A DNA stretch of 13,999 nt from JBFHRB01 sp041591915 (GCA_041591915.1 JBFHRB010000060.1:1-13999); one strand, 5' to 3'; shown: positions 1 through 6,530, numbered from the stretch's first letter. Program-made: numbers and translations. Notes: generated from the letters alone by a model not told the origin.

Positions 1-4
1 CGTC

Positions 5-547
5 GTGCCTGCCGCCCCCCTCTGGACGACCGTGACGACCGAGACCCCCCTCGTTGCCGCGCAGGTGGTCGCCCTGCTCGCCGCCGGGCTCCTCGTCGTC
101 AGCGGGGCCGTCAAGCTCCGCTCGCCGGGGACCCTCGCCGGCCCGCTCGATCGACTCGGGCTGCCCGCTTCGCTGGCCCGGCCGCTCGGGCTGGCCGAGG
201 TCGCGATCGGCTCCAGTGCGCTCGTCGCCGGCGGGGCGACGTTCGTCGTCGTCGGCCTCGCGTACGCGGCCCTTCTCGGCGTCGCGGCCCGGCTGCGCGC
301 ATCGGGCGCGGCGTGCGGGTGCCTCGGCGAGGCCTCGGCCCCGGTGGGCCGCACCCACCTCGTCGTCAACGCCCTGGGCGCGGTCGGTGGTGTCGTTGCC
401 GGGCTCGCGGCGGCTCCCGGCCTCGGGCCCGCCGCCGGCCCAGAGTTCCTGCTCACGCTGCTCGTGCTCGCGGTCGGCGTCGCGGTGCTGCGCCTGCTGC
501 TCACGTCGGCCCGCGAGCTCCGCGACCTGCGGGAGGTCCGCGCATGA
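5..547 (+). CDS. MauE-like integral membrane protein (DoxX/VKOR-like redox partner), 5' end possibly outside window
   Basis: This is a 180-residue polytopic membrane protein. Hydrophobic segments lie at about residues 16-36, 63-95 (probably two helices), 118-138 and 148-167. A Cys-Gly-Cys pair (C104, C106) in GAACGCLGE is followed by a His-x-x-x-Asn element (H118, N122), which is the pattern I associate with the MauE family. In mau clusters MauE works with MauD in forming the disulfides of the methylamine dehydrogenase light chain. The next gene is a MauD-like thioredoxin that overlaps it by four bases (ATGA), and a light-chain-like protein follows three to four genes later, so context supports the call. 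The GTG at position 5 is the first start in view. No ribosome binding site can be seen before it, so the true start may lie upstream of the window. The family is recognised by motif and context; that it acts on the downstream protein is inference. Confidence 0.75.
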   Translation: MPAAPLWTTVTTETPLVAAQVVALLAAGLLVVSGAVKLRSPGTLAGPLDRLGLPASLARPLGLAEVAIGSSALVAGGATFVVVGLAYAALLGVAARLRASGAACGCLGEASAPVGRTHLVVNALGAVGGVVAGLAAAPGLGPAAGPEFLLTLLVLAVGVAVLRLLLTSARELRDLREVRA

Positions 548-1269
548 CGCTCGTCGTGGCCCTGCTCGGCCTCACCGTCGCACTCCTTGCCCTGCTGGTC
601 GCGGGCCTCCTGCGCAGTCATGCCGAGATCCTGCGCCGCCTCCACGACCTCGAGGACGGCGCGACCCCGGCGACCGCCACCCCCCGGGGTGTCCCCGAGG
701 TGACCGGCGCGAGCGGCCGTGCCGCCCCCGACATCGCCGGGGCGACCCCCGACGGCGGTGCCGTCGTCGTGCGCGTGGCCGGCCACGAGCGCGACACCGT
801 GCTCGCCTTCCTCTCCACGGGCTGCGGGACCTGCGTGGGCTTCTGGGAGGCCTTCGCCGCGGGCGTGCACCTGCCGGCCTCCGCGCGACTCGTGATCGTG
901 ACGAACGACCCGGAGAACGAGAGTGCGTCGGCGCTCGCGCGGCTCGCGCCGGATGGTGTGACCGTGGTGCAGTCGTCGGCCGCCTGGTCCGCGTATGAGG
1001 TGCCGGGCTCGCCCTACGTGATCCACGTCGACGGCCCGACGGGTCGCGTCGTCGGGGAGGGGACCGGTCAGACCTGGGAGCAGGTCGCCGGGCTGCTCGC
1101 CGAGGCCACCGGCGACCTCGCCTACGTGGAGCCGGGTGCCGGGCCTCGCAAGGCGTCCGCCGACCGCGACCGTGAGCGCGATGCCGACGCGGCGCTGCTG
1201 CAGGCCGGCATCGTTCCGGGCGACCCTCGCCTCTACCAGGCGCTCGACCAGACCAGCACCACGACGTGA
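544..1269 (+). CDS. MauD-like membrane-anchored thioredoxin-fold protein
   Basis: The product has 241 residues. An N-terminal hydrophobic helix (about residues 2-23) should anchor it in the membrane with the rest outside. After a low-complexity Ala/Thr/Pro stretch comes a thioredoxin-like domain (about 60-200). It carries the redox motif C94-G-T-C97 in FLSTGCGTCVGFW and the expected cis-proline element near PGSPYVIHVDG (about 154-164). Such proteins oxidise or isomerise disulfides in exported substrates; MauD does so for the methylamine dehydrogenase light chain. The ATG at 544 overlaps the stop of the MauE-like gene (ATGA), which implies translational coupling and fixes the start over more upstream in-frame codons. 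A charged C-terminal tail (about 199-241) ending in Thr repeats is beyond the core fold. A general TlpA/ResA-type protein is the main alternative. Confidence 0.78.
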   Translation: MTLVVALLGLTVALLALLVAGLLRSHAEILRRLHDLEDGATPATATPRGVPEVTGASGRAAPDIAGATPDGGAVVVRVAGHERDTVLAFLSTGCGTCVGFWEAFAAGVHLPASARLVIVTNDPENESASALARLAPDGVTVVQSSAAWSAYEVPGSPYVIHVDGPTGRVVGEGTGQTWEQVAGLLAEATGDLAYVEPGAGPRKASADRDRERDADAALLQAGIVPGDPRLYQALDQTSTTT

Positions 1270-1331
1270 TCCTGCTCTTCGGCCTCGTGATCGCCCCGGT
1301 GGCCGCGCTGCGGTCCACCTGGTCGCCGTGA
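1266..1331 (+). CDS. Possible 21-residue membrane micropeptide
   Basis: A GTG at 1266 overlaps the stop of the MauD-like gene as GTGA, the same coupling geometry as elsewhere in this operon. It opens a 21-codon frame ending in TGA at 1329-1331. The peptide is one hydrophobic stretch (ILLFGLVIAPVAAL) followed by RSTWSP, enough for a short membrane helix. All 21 sense codons end in G or C (third position 21 of 21, first 14 of 21, second 11 of 21), the phase signature of real genes in this genome. The stop overlaps the AGGTGA ribosome binding site of the next gene, so termination could feed re-initiation there. This frame is also the frame of the next gene, so it could instead be a former N-terminal extension cut off by a stop. 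I do not know a family for it. Confidence 0.4.
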   Translation: MILLFGLVIAPVAALRSTWSP

Positions 1332-1336
1332 GGTGA
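1331..1336 (+). promoter_or_regulatory. Ribosome binding site of the polytopic membrane protein gene
   Basis: AGGTGA lies four bases before the ATG at 1341. Its first base is the last base of the preceding 21-codon frame's stop. It supports the ATG at 1341 as the start over in-frame options further downstream. Confidence 0.6.
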
Positions 1337-1340
1337 GTCG

Positions 1341-1928
1341 ATGCTGACCAGCATCTCCCCGGTCGGGGAGCACGGACGCGGACAACGCTGGTGGCTGACC
1401 GCCACCAGCTACGTCGTCGGCTCATCGGTGGGCGGCGCCGTCGTGGGCACGGCCGCGGGGGCGATGGGCCGGCTGGCGTTCGGCCCGGACACGGGCGCGG
1501 CGTGGCGGCCCGCCGCCCTCGCGGGCGCCCTGGTCGCGGGGCTCGTGCTCGAGCGCGCCGGCCGGCTCCCCATGCTGCGGCGGCAGGTCAACGAGCGCTG
1601 GCTCGACACCTACCGCGGGTGGGTGTACGGCGGCGGCTTCGGGCTCCAGCTCGGCGCCGGCGTGCTCACCCGCGTGACCACGTCGCTCGTCCACGCCGTG
1701 ATCGTGGCAGCCGCACTCACGGGCTCGGTCGCCGCCGGTGCGCTCGTCGTTGGCGCCTTCGGCCTGGTGCGAGCCCTCCCGCTCCTCGTGCTCGGCGGCG
1801 TCGACGACCCGGCGGAGCTGCGGGACGTCCATCGCCGCGTCGCGGCACGGGCCGGTATGGCACGAACCGGTACGCGTGTGCTGCAGGCCGCGACGGCCGC
1901 GCTCCTGCTCGCGCTCGTGGTCGCCTGA
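1341..1928 (+). CDS. Polytopic membrane protein of unknown function in mau-like cluster
   Basis: This 195-residue protein has hydrophobic segments at about 20-47, 57-71, 95-126, 128-151 and 180-195, which suggests four to five membrane helices. The middle is rich in small residues (YGGGFGLQLGAGVLTRVTT, then GAFGLVRALPLLVLGG). That Gly-rich pattern, with charged loops at 71-92 and 153-178, faintly recalls one half of CcdA/TauE-type transporters. However, the protein has no cysteine, so it cannot shuttle thiol electrons as CcdA or DsbD do. Its stop overlaps the next gene's start by one base (TGATG), so it is part of the coupled operon. A role in handling or exporting something for the MauA-like product, or in holding the MauE/MauD pair, is only inference. 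I do not recognise the family with confidence. Confidence 0.72.
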   Translation: MLTSISPVGEHGRGQRWWLTATSYVVGSSVGGAVVGTAAGAMGRLAFGPDTGAAWRPAALAGALVAGLVLERAGRLPMLRRQVNERWLDTYRGWVYGGGFGLQLGAGVLTRVTTSLVHAVIVAAALTGSVAAGALVVGAFGLVRALPLLVLGGVDDPAELRDVHRRVAARAGMARTGTRVLQAATAALLLALVVA

Positions 1929-2413
1929 TGCGCCTCGCCGCCCACGGCCTCGGCGTCGACCTGCCCGACGGGTGGGAGGGCGCCATCGTCGAGCAGCCGC
2001 TGCCGGCCCCACCGCCGGGCCGCACCGCCGCTGCGGTCGCGGCCGCCGTGCGCCGGCCGACGATGCACCTCGCCAACTTCCCGCTCCCGGCGGTCCGTGG
2101 CGACTTCGGCAGCGGCGCCGTCGAGACGATGCGCGCGGGCCACGGCTTCGTCGCGGTGATCGAGTACGGGCCGGAGTGCGCGGACACGGCACTGTTCGCG
2201 GCCACGTCGCTGCCGCGTGAACTCCACGTCGCGGACCTCTCCCCGCGCGGCCTGCAACGGACGCTGCCGGGCCAGGCCGGCGTGCAGCGCTTCGCGACCG
2301 TGGCCGGCCGTGCCGTCTGCCTGTACGCGGTCGTCGGCGCCCACCGCCACGCTGGCGCCTCGCTCGTCGGCATCAACGCGGTCCTGCGCACGCTCCAGGT
2401 GGATCCCGCATGA
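1928..2413 (+). CDS. Conserved-looking soluble protein of unknown function
   Basis: The product has 161 residues, with no signal peptide and no membrane helix. It begins with a Leu-Pro-x-Gly-Trp-Glu element (12-17), then has a Pro/Ala-rich stretch (22-45), and then an alternating hydrophobic region suggesting a compact alpha/beta fold (45-161). Distinct elements are MHLANFPLP (46-54), RGDFGSGAV (57-65), VAVIEYGPE (75-83), LQRTLPGQAGVQRF (109-122) and VCLYAVVGAH (130-139). It has two cysteines, C84 and C131. It overlaps both neighbours (TGATG upstream, ATGA downstream), so it should be made in fixed ratio with the exported MauA-like protein that follows. A cytoplasmic chaperone or quality-control partner for that Tat substrate is one possible job, offered as a guess from position only. 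Confidence 0.72.
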   Translation: MRLAAHGLGVDLPDGWEGAIVEQPLPAPPPGRTAAAVAAAVRRPTMHLANFPLPAVRGDFGSGAVETMRAGHGFVAVIEYGPECADTALFAATSLPRELHVADLSPRGLQRTLPGQAGVQRFATVAGRAVCLYAVVGAHRHAGASLVGINAVLRTLQVDPA

Positions 2414-4428
2414 CCGCGACGACCTTCAGCGAGCGAGTGGTCGCACGGGCATCTCGGCTGCTCGCCGGACACGGCCTGAGCCGCCGGCGTTTCCTCGCCC
2501 GCACCGCGGTCGTCGGCTCGGCCCTGACCGTGGACGCGTGGGGGTTCGTGCTCAAGCCGCAGACGGCGTACGCGACCGTCTGTGGGAACGACGCCGACTG
2601 CAACAACGGTTGGACGGCCTTCTGCTGCACCATCAACGACGGGGCGAACACGTGCCCGCCGGGCAGCTACGCCGCCGGCTGGTGGAAGGTCGACGACTCG
2701 GCGTTCTGCCGCGGGGCGGCGCGGTACTACATCGACTGCAATCGCCATCCGGGCGCGACCTGTGACTGCCACTGTGGGGACGGCGAGTGCGACAGGCGCC
2801 GGGTCTGCTGCAACGTCTTCCGGTACGGCCAGTGCAACACCCAGGTGCCCGGCGTCACCGAGGTCGTCTGCCGCGTGATCCTGTGCACGCCGCCCTGGGA
2901 ATGGGACCCCAGCTGCACGACGACGGTGCGGACCGACCCGGCGACGCGCACGCACTCGGCCACCTGCCTGCCGCGGGAGTTCCCGTCCCACATCGAGATC
3001 GCCTACCAGGACCTCGGCCTTTCCGGCTCGGTCCTCGGTCGCCAGATCGTGGGCGAGGCGGACGCGCCCGGCGGGGGGCGCATCGCGCAGTACGAACGCG
3101 GCGCGATCCTGTGGACGCAAGCCCTCGGGGCGCACCACGTGGCCGGAGCCGTCGACGGCCGCTACCGCGAGCTCGGGCGCTCGAGCGGCATCCTCGGGTA
3201 CCCGACCCACGGGCAGGCCGACGTCGGCGACGACCGGGGCGAGCGTGTCCTGTTCGAGCAGGGCGGCATCTGGTGGGCTCCCGAGACGGGGGCGTGGGAG
3301 ACGTGGGGCCCGATCCACGGCGCCTACCGGGCCGACGGCGGTCCGACCGGCCGTCTCGGCTACCCGACGACCGGCGTCTACGTCACGGCCGAGGACGAGC
3401 AGCGCACCGACTTCGAGACCGGCTGGTCGATCGTGCACGACCCGGTGACCGAGACGACGCGGGTCGTCCGCACGGCCGTCGAGGACGGCGGCACGGAGGA
3501 CCGCGCGACCGTGCAGCGGTGGTCGGGGCGCGACCGGATCGACACGGCCGCGGAGGTCTCGAGGAGGACCCACGCCGAGGGCTGCGACATCGTCTACGTC
3601 GCTCGGGCCGACGCGTTCGCCGATGCGCTCGCTGGGGGGGTTGCCGCGGCCCTGGCGGGGGCACCGGTCCTGTTGACCTGGCCGACGCGCGTCCCGCCGG
3701 CCACGGTCGCCGAGCTGCAACGACTCGACCCCAGCCGGATCTACCTCCTCGGGGGCGAGCTCGCGGCGGACAGTGGCGTCGAGGCGACGCTGAACGGGTA
3801 CGCCCGGCGGGGCGTCGAGCGGGTCTTCGGCCAGACCCGCTACGACACCGCGGCACGCATATCGCAGGTCACCTTCCCGCGTCCCGGCGTCCCGGTCGCC
3901 TTCATCGCGTCCGGGGAAGGCTTCGCCGACGCGCTGGCCGGCATCCCGGCCGCCGCCGTCGCTGGCGGACCGATCCTCCTGACCCGGCGCGACCAGGTCC
4001 CGGCGGCGACGGCGCGCGAGCTCGACCGCCTGCGGCCCGACCGATGCTTCGTGCTGGGTGGCACCGCCGTCGTCTCCAAGGCGGTGGTCGAGCGCCTCGA
4101 GTCCTTCACGTCGAAGCCCGTCACCCGCCTCGCCGGCAGCGACCGCTACGCCACGGCCGCCGCGATCGTCGCCGCCACGGTCGAGGCTGCGGAGACCGCG
4201 GTCATCGCGACCGGCCGGGACTTCCCGGACGGCCTGGCCGCGGGGCCAGCCGCCGTGGCCCTCGGGGGGGCCGTCCTCCTCGTGCCGGGGGAGACGATCC
4301 CGGAGGGGACCGACCGCGAGCTGCGCCGGCTGGCGCCGGATCGGATCGTGATCGTGGGCGGTACCGGCGCCGTGTCCGGCCCGGTCGAGGGCCGGCTCGC
4401 GACCTACCGCGCCACGCCACCCGCGTAG
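2410..4428 (+). CDS. Tat-exported, cysteine-rich MauA-like (methylamine dehydrogenase light chain-like) protein fused to LGFP and CWB2 wall-binding repeats
   Basis: The product has 672 residues. Residues 1-55 are a Tat signal: LSRRRFLA at 23-30, a hydrophobic core, and a likely cut after AYA (53-55). Residues 56-187 hold 18 cysteines, including NTCPPGSYAAGWWK (80-93), RYYIDC (105-110) and VILCTPPWEWDPSC (156-169). This resembles the TTQ-bearing methylamine dehydrogenase light chain, whose CPPG...W and IIWC elements I compared from memory. W91/W92 match the first TTQ tryptophan region, but the residue before the later cysteine is Leu158, not Trp. Residues 194-350 hold three LGFP-like repeats (SGILGYP, TGRLGYP). 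Residues 369-666 hold three CWB2 repeats (GRDRIDTA, FGQTRYDTA, AGSDRYATA, each followed by a FADALAG- or FPDGLAA-type element and an LGG or VGG turn). It is therefore probably folded, exported and held in the wall. Start and order fit ATGA coupling to the upstream gene. Enzyme activity is unproven. Confidence 0.85.
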   Translation: MTATTFSERVVARASRLLAGHGLSRRRFLARTAVVGSALTVDAWGFVLKPQTAYATVCGNDADCNNGWTAFCCTINDGANTCPPGSYAAGWWKVDDSAFCRGAARYYIDCNRHPGATCDCHCGDGECDRRRVCCNVFRYGQCNTQVPGVTEVVCRVILCTPPWEWDPSCTTTVRTDPATRTHSATCLPREFPSHIEIAYQDLGLSGSVLGRQIVGEADAPGGGRIAQYERGAILWTQALGAHHVAGAVDGRYRELGRSSGILGYPTHGQADVGDDRGERVLFEQGGIWWAPETGAWETWGPIHGAYRADGGPTGRLGYPTTGVYVTAEDEQRTDFETGWSIVHDPVTETTRVVRTAVEDGGTEDRATVQRWSGRDRIDTAAEVSRRTHAEGCDIVYVARADAFADALAGGVAAALAGAPVLLTWPTRVPPATVAELQRLDPSRIYLLGGELAADSGVEATLNGYARRGVERVFGQTRYDTAARISQVTFPRPGVPVAFIASGEGFADALAGIPAAAVAGGPILLTRRDQVPAATARELDRLRPDRCFVLGGTAVVSKAVVERLESFTSKPVTRLAGSDRYATAAAIVAATVEAAETAVIATGRDFPDGLAAGPAAVALGGAVLLVPGETIPEGTDRELRRLAPDRIVIVGGTGAVSGPVEGRLATYRATPPA

Positions 4429-4434
4429 GCGTGG

Positions 4435-4440
4435 CACCCT
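4435..4440 (+). promoter_or_regulatory. Weak candidate -10 box for a leaderless glbO transcript
   Basis: CACCCT matches only the A and final T of the TANNNT consensus. It sits exactly seven bases before the glbO ATG, the same geometry as the better box before kynU. There is no Shine-Dalgarno sequence before this ATG, which favours a leaderless message or read-through from the upstream gene. No -35 box is evident; that region lies inside the preceding gene. Confidence 0.3.
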
Positions 4441-4447
4441 CGCAGCC

Positions 4448-4828
4448 ATGCAGGAGACCACGTCGATCTACGAGCTGGCCGGAGGGCTCGACGCGTTCGT
4501 CGAGCTGGTCGACCTCTTCTACGCCAAGGTCGAGGACGACCCGCTGCTCCGGCCGCTCTACCCGGAGGACCTCGAGCCCGGCAAGCGCCACCTCGCGCTG
4601 TTCTTCGCGCAGTACTGGGGCGGCCCTGCCACGTACAACGACGAGCGCGGCCATCCGCGCCTGCGGCGACGCCACGCGCCCTTCGAGATCACGCCGGAGG
4701 CCGCCGTCCGGTGGGCCCAGCACATGTCCGACAGCATCGTCGAGCTGCAACTGCCGGAGGCGGCCGAGCGCGCCATGCTCGAGTACGTCGTGCGGTTCAC
4801 GCCCTCGATGATCAACCACGCGGGCTGA
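4448..4828 (+). CDS. glbO: Group II truncated haemoglobin (trHbO)
   Basis: At 126 residues this is a normal-length group II 2/2 haemoglobin. Haem-pocket signatures are clear: FYAKVEDDPLLRPLYPED (24-41) with the B10 tyrosine Y25 and the CD1 tyrosine Y38, QYWGGPATY (55-63), RGHPRLRRRHAPF (67-79) with the proximal histidine H76, and the G8 tryptophan W89. Proteins of this family bind oxygen and nitric oxide in the cytoplasm and are linked to peroxide or NO handling and respiration in mycobacteria. It starts 19 bases after the wall protein's stop on the same strand, so it may share that transcript or use its own leaderless promoter. No ribosome binding site is seen. A functional tie to the mau-like cluster is unproven. 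Confidence 0.93.
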   Translation: MQETTSIYELAGGLDAFVELVDLFYAKVEDDPLLRPLYPEDLEPGKRHLALFFAQYWGGPATYNDERGHPRLRRRHAPFEITPEAAVRWAQHMSDSIVELQLPEAAERAMLEYVVRFTPSMINHAG

Positions 4829-4830
4829 GC

Positions 4831-4870
4831 CGCGGGCGTCGGGGCCCGGCCACCGCACGGTTCGCCCGCG
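4831..4870 (+). terminator. Possible hairpin terminator after glbO
   Basis: CGCGGGCG (4831-4838) and CGCCCGCG (4863-4870) form a perfect 8-bp inverted repeat around a 24-base loop, starting two bases after the glbO stop. There is no T-run after it and the loop is long, so termination is uncertain. Confidence 0.3.
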
Positions 4871-4898
4871 TGGGTTCGGGGCGGCGTGGGCGCCGCCG

Positions 4899-4904
4899 TA
4901 CCCT
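4899..4904 (+). promoter_or_regulatory. Candidate -10 box upstream of serA
   Basis: TACCCT matches the actinobacterial TANNNT consensus, and a transcript start would fall near 4911. A weak TTCGGG at 4875-4880, 18 bases upstream, could be a -35 element. A Shine-Dalgarno GAAGG follows at 4932-4936, nine bases before the GTG at 4946. Confidence 0.4.
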
Positions 4905-4945
4905 TCGGCCCAAGCCCGCCACCTCCCTTTCGAAGGCCCGGCCAA

Positions 4946-6529
4946 GTGAAGATCCTCGTCGCCGACAAGCTCGCTGAGACGGGCGTCGCCGTCCTCGCCC
5001 GCGACCACGAGGTCGACGTCAAGACCGGCCTCGCCAAGGACGAGCTCCTCGCGGTCATCGCGGCCTACGACGCCGTCGTCGTGCGCTCGGCCACCACGAT
5101 CGACGCCGACGTCATCGCCGCTGGCACCAACCTCAAGGTGATCGCTCGCGCGGGTGTCGGCCTCGACAACGTCGACGTCGACGCGGCGACCCGCGCTGGC
5201 GTGATCGTCTGCAACGCGCCGCAGTCCAACATCGTCTCGGCTGCCGAGCACACCGTGGCGATGATCCTGGCCCTCGCCCGCAACATCCCGCAGGCCGACT
5301 CGGCCCTGCGTGGCGGGGCGTGGGAGCGCTCGAAGTGGTCCGGGACCGAGCTCAACGGCAAGGTCCTCGGCGTCCTGGGCCTCGGCCGCATCGGCACGCT
5401 CGTCGCGCAGCGTTGCCACGCCTTCGGCATGACCCTGGTCGCCTACGACCCCTACGTCGCGCCCGAGCGCGCGGCTCGCATGGGCGTCGAGATCGCACCG
5501 ACCGTCGAGGACGTGCTGCGCAAGGCGGACTTCGTCACGATCCACCTGCCGCGCACCCCCGAGACCACCGACCTCATCAACGCCGAGACCCTCGGCGTGA
5601 TGAAGCCGACCGCGCGGATCGTCAACGTCGCGCGCGGCGGCATCGTCAACGAGGCCGAGCTCGCCCAGGCCCTGTCGGACGGCGTCATCGCCGGCGCCGC
5701 CCTCGACGTCTTCGACACCGAGCCCAAGACCGAGTCGCCGCTGTTCGGCCTCCCGAACGTGGTCATCACGCCCCACCTCGGCGCGTCCACGTCCGAGGCA
5801 CAGGACAAGGCCGGGACGCAGGTGGCCGAGATGGTCAACCTGGCACTGGCCGGCGACTTCGTCCCCACGGCGGTCAACGTCGCCGGCGGGGAGATCGACG
5901 ACGAGGTCCGTCCGTTCCTGCCACTGGGCGAGAAGCTCGGACGCGTCTTCACCGCGATCGCCGAGGGCGGGCTCGGCGGCGAGGTCACGGTCGAGTTCCA
6001 CGGGGAGCTCGCGAAGCACGACTGCCGCGTCGTCGGCCTGTCGGTGCTCAAGGGCCTGCTCGCCCAGGTCGTCGCCGAGCCCGTCACCTTCGTGAACGCG
6101 CCGCTGCTGGCGCAGGACCGTGGCCTGCACATCCGCGAGCTCTCGGAGACCCACAGCGAGGACTACGTCTCCCTGCTGCGCGTGACGGGGCCCGGGCGCG
6201 ACGGGAGGATCCTGCGCGTGGCCGGCACGGTGTTCCAGCCCGGCGGCCGCGAGCGCATCATCGAGCTCGAGGACGCGCAGGTCGAGGTGGAGCCGACCGA
6301 CCACATGGCCTTCTTCCGGTACCCGGACCGGCCCGGCGTCATCGGCGCGGTCGGGACCGTGTTCGGCGAGGCTGGCGTCAACATCGCGTCGGCCCAGGTC
6401 GGCCGGACCGAGCAGGGCGGGGACGCCCTCATGGTCCTCACGCTCGACGAGGCACCTGACCGGGACGTGGTCGAGCGCATCGCCACCGAGATCGGCGCGA
6501 GCGCCGGCCGGGCCATCTCCCTGGCCTAG
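4946..6529 (+). CDS. serA: D-3-phosphoglycerate dehydrogenase
   Basis: The enzyme oxidises 3-phosphoglycerate with NAD+, the first committed step of serine synthesis in the cytoplasm. The GTG at 4946 gives 527 residues, the usual length of the long actinobacterial form, starting MKILVADKLAETG and preceded by GAAGG nine bases away. A longer in-frame start at 4886 would add a Pro-rich tail with no family support. The substrate domain is split around a nucleotide-binding domain with GLGRIG (145-150). Catalytic residues are R230 (NVARGG), E259 (FDTEP) and H277 (TPHLGA). An intervening ASB domain (about 312-445) and a C-terminal ACT domain (453-527, with RYPDRPGVIGAVG) complete the type I architecture. 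In this type, serine acts through ACT/ASB for feedback inhibition. The gene converges on kynU with one base between the stops. Confidence 0.96.
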   Translation: MKILVADKLAETGVAVLARDHEVDVKTGLAKDELLAVIAAYDAVVVRSATTIDADVIAAGTNLKVIARAGVGLDNVDVDAATRAGVIVCNAPQSNIVSAAEHTVAMILALARNIPQADSALRGGAWERSKWSGTELNGKVLGVLGLGRIGTLVAQRCHAFGMTLVAYDPYVAPERAARMGVEIAPTVEDVLRKADFVTIHLPRTPETTDLINAETLGVMKPTARIVNVARGGIVNEAELAQALSDGVIAGAALDVFDTEPKTESPLFGLPNVVITPHLGASTSEAQDKAGTQVAEMVNLALAGDFVPTAVNVAGGEIDDEVRPFLPLGEKLGRVFTAIAEGGLGGEVTVEFHGELAKHDCRVVGLSVLKGLLAQVVAEPVTFVNAPLLAQDRGLHIRELSETHSEDYVSLLRVTGPGRDGRILRVAGTVFQPGGRERIIELEDAQVEVEPTDHMAFFRYPDRPGVIGAVGTVFGEAGVNIASAQVGRTEQGGDALMVLTLDEAPDRDVVERIATEIGASAGRAISLA

Positions 6530-6530
6530 C

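Noticed and set aside
1329..1331. TGA between the 21-codon frame and the polytopic membrane gene as a recoded (selenocysteine or read-through) codon
   Set aside because: There is no supporting stem-loop that I can see, and a good ribosome binding site plus ATG follows at once, so simple stop and re-initiation explains it.
1341..1928. CcdA/DsbD-type thiol electron transporter
   Set aside because: The Gly-rich helices look faintly similar, but the protein has no cysteine, which such transporters require.
1717..4461. Very long open frame (over 900 codons) on the minus strand opposite the mau-like genes
   Set aside because: It is an effect of high GC and lack of stops opposite real genes. The product is Arg/Ala/Gly/Asp-rich low complexity with no motif, while the plus-strand genes have clear families and coupled starts.
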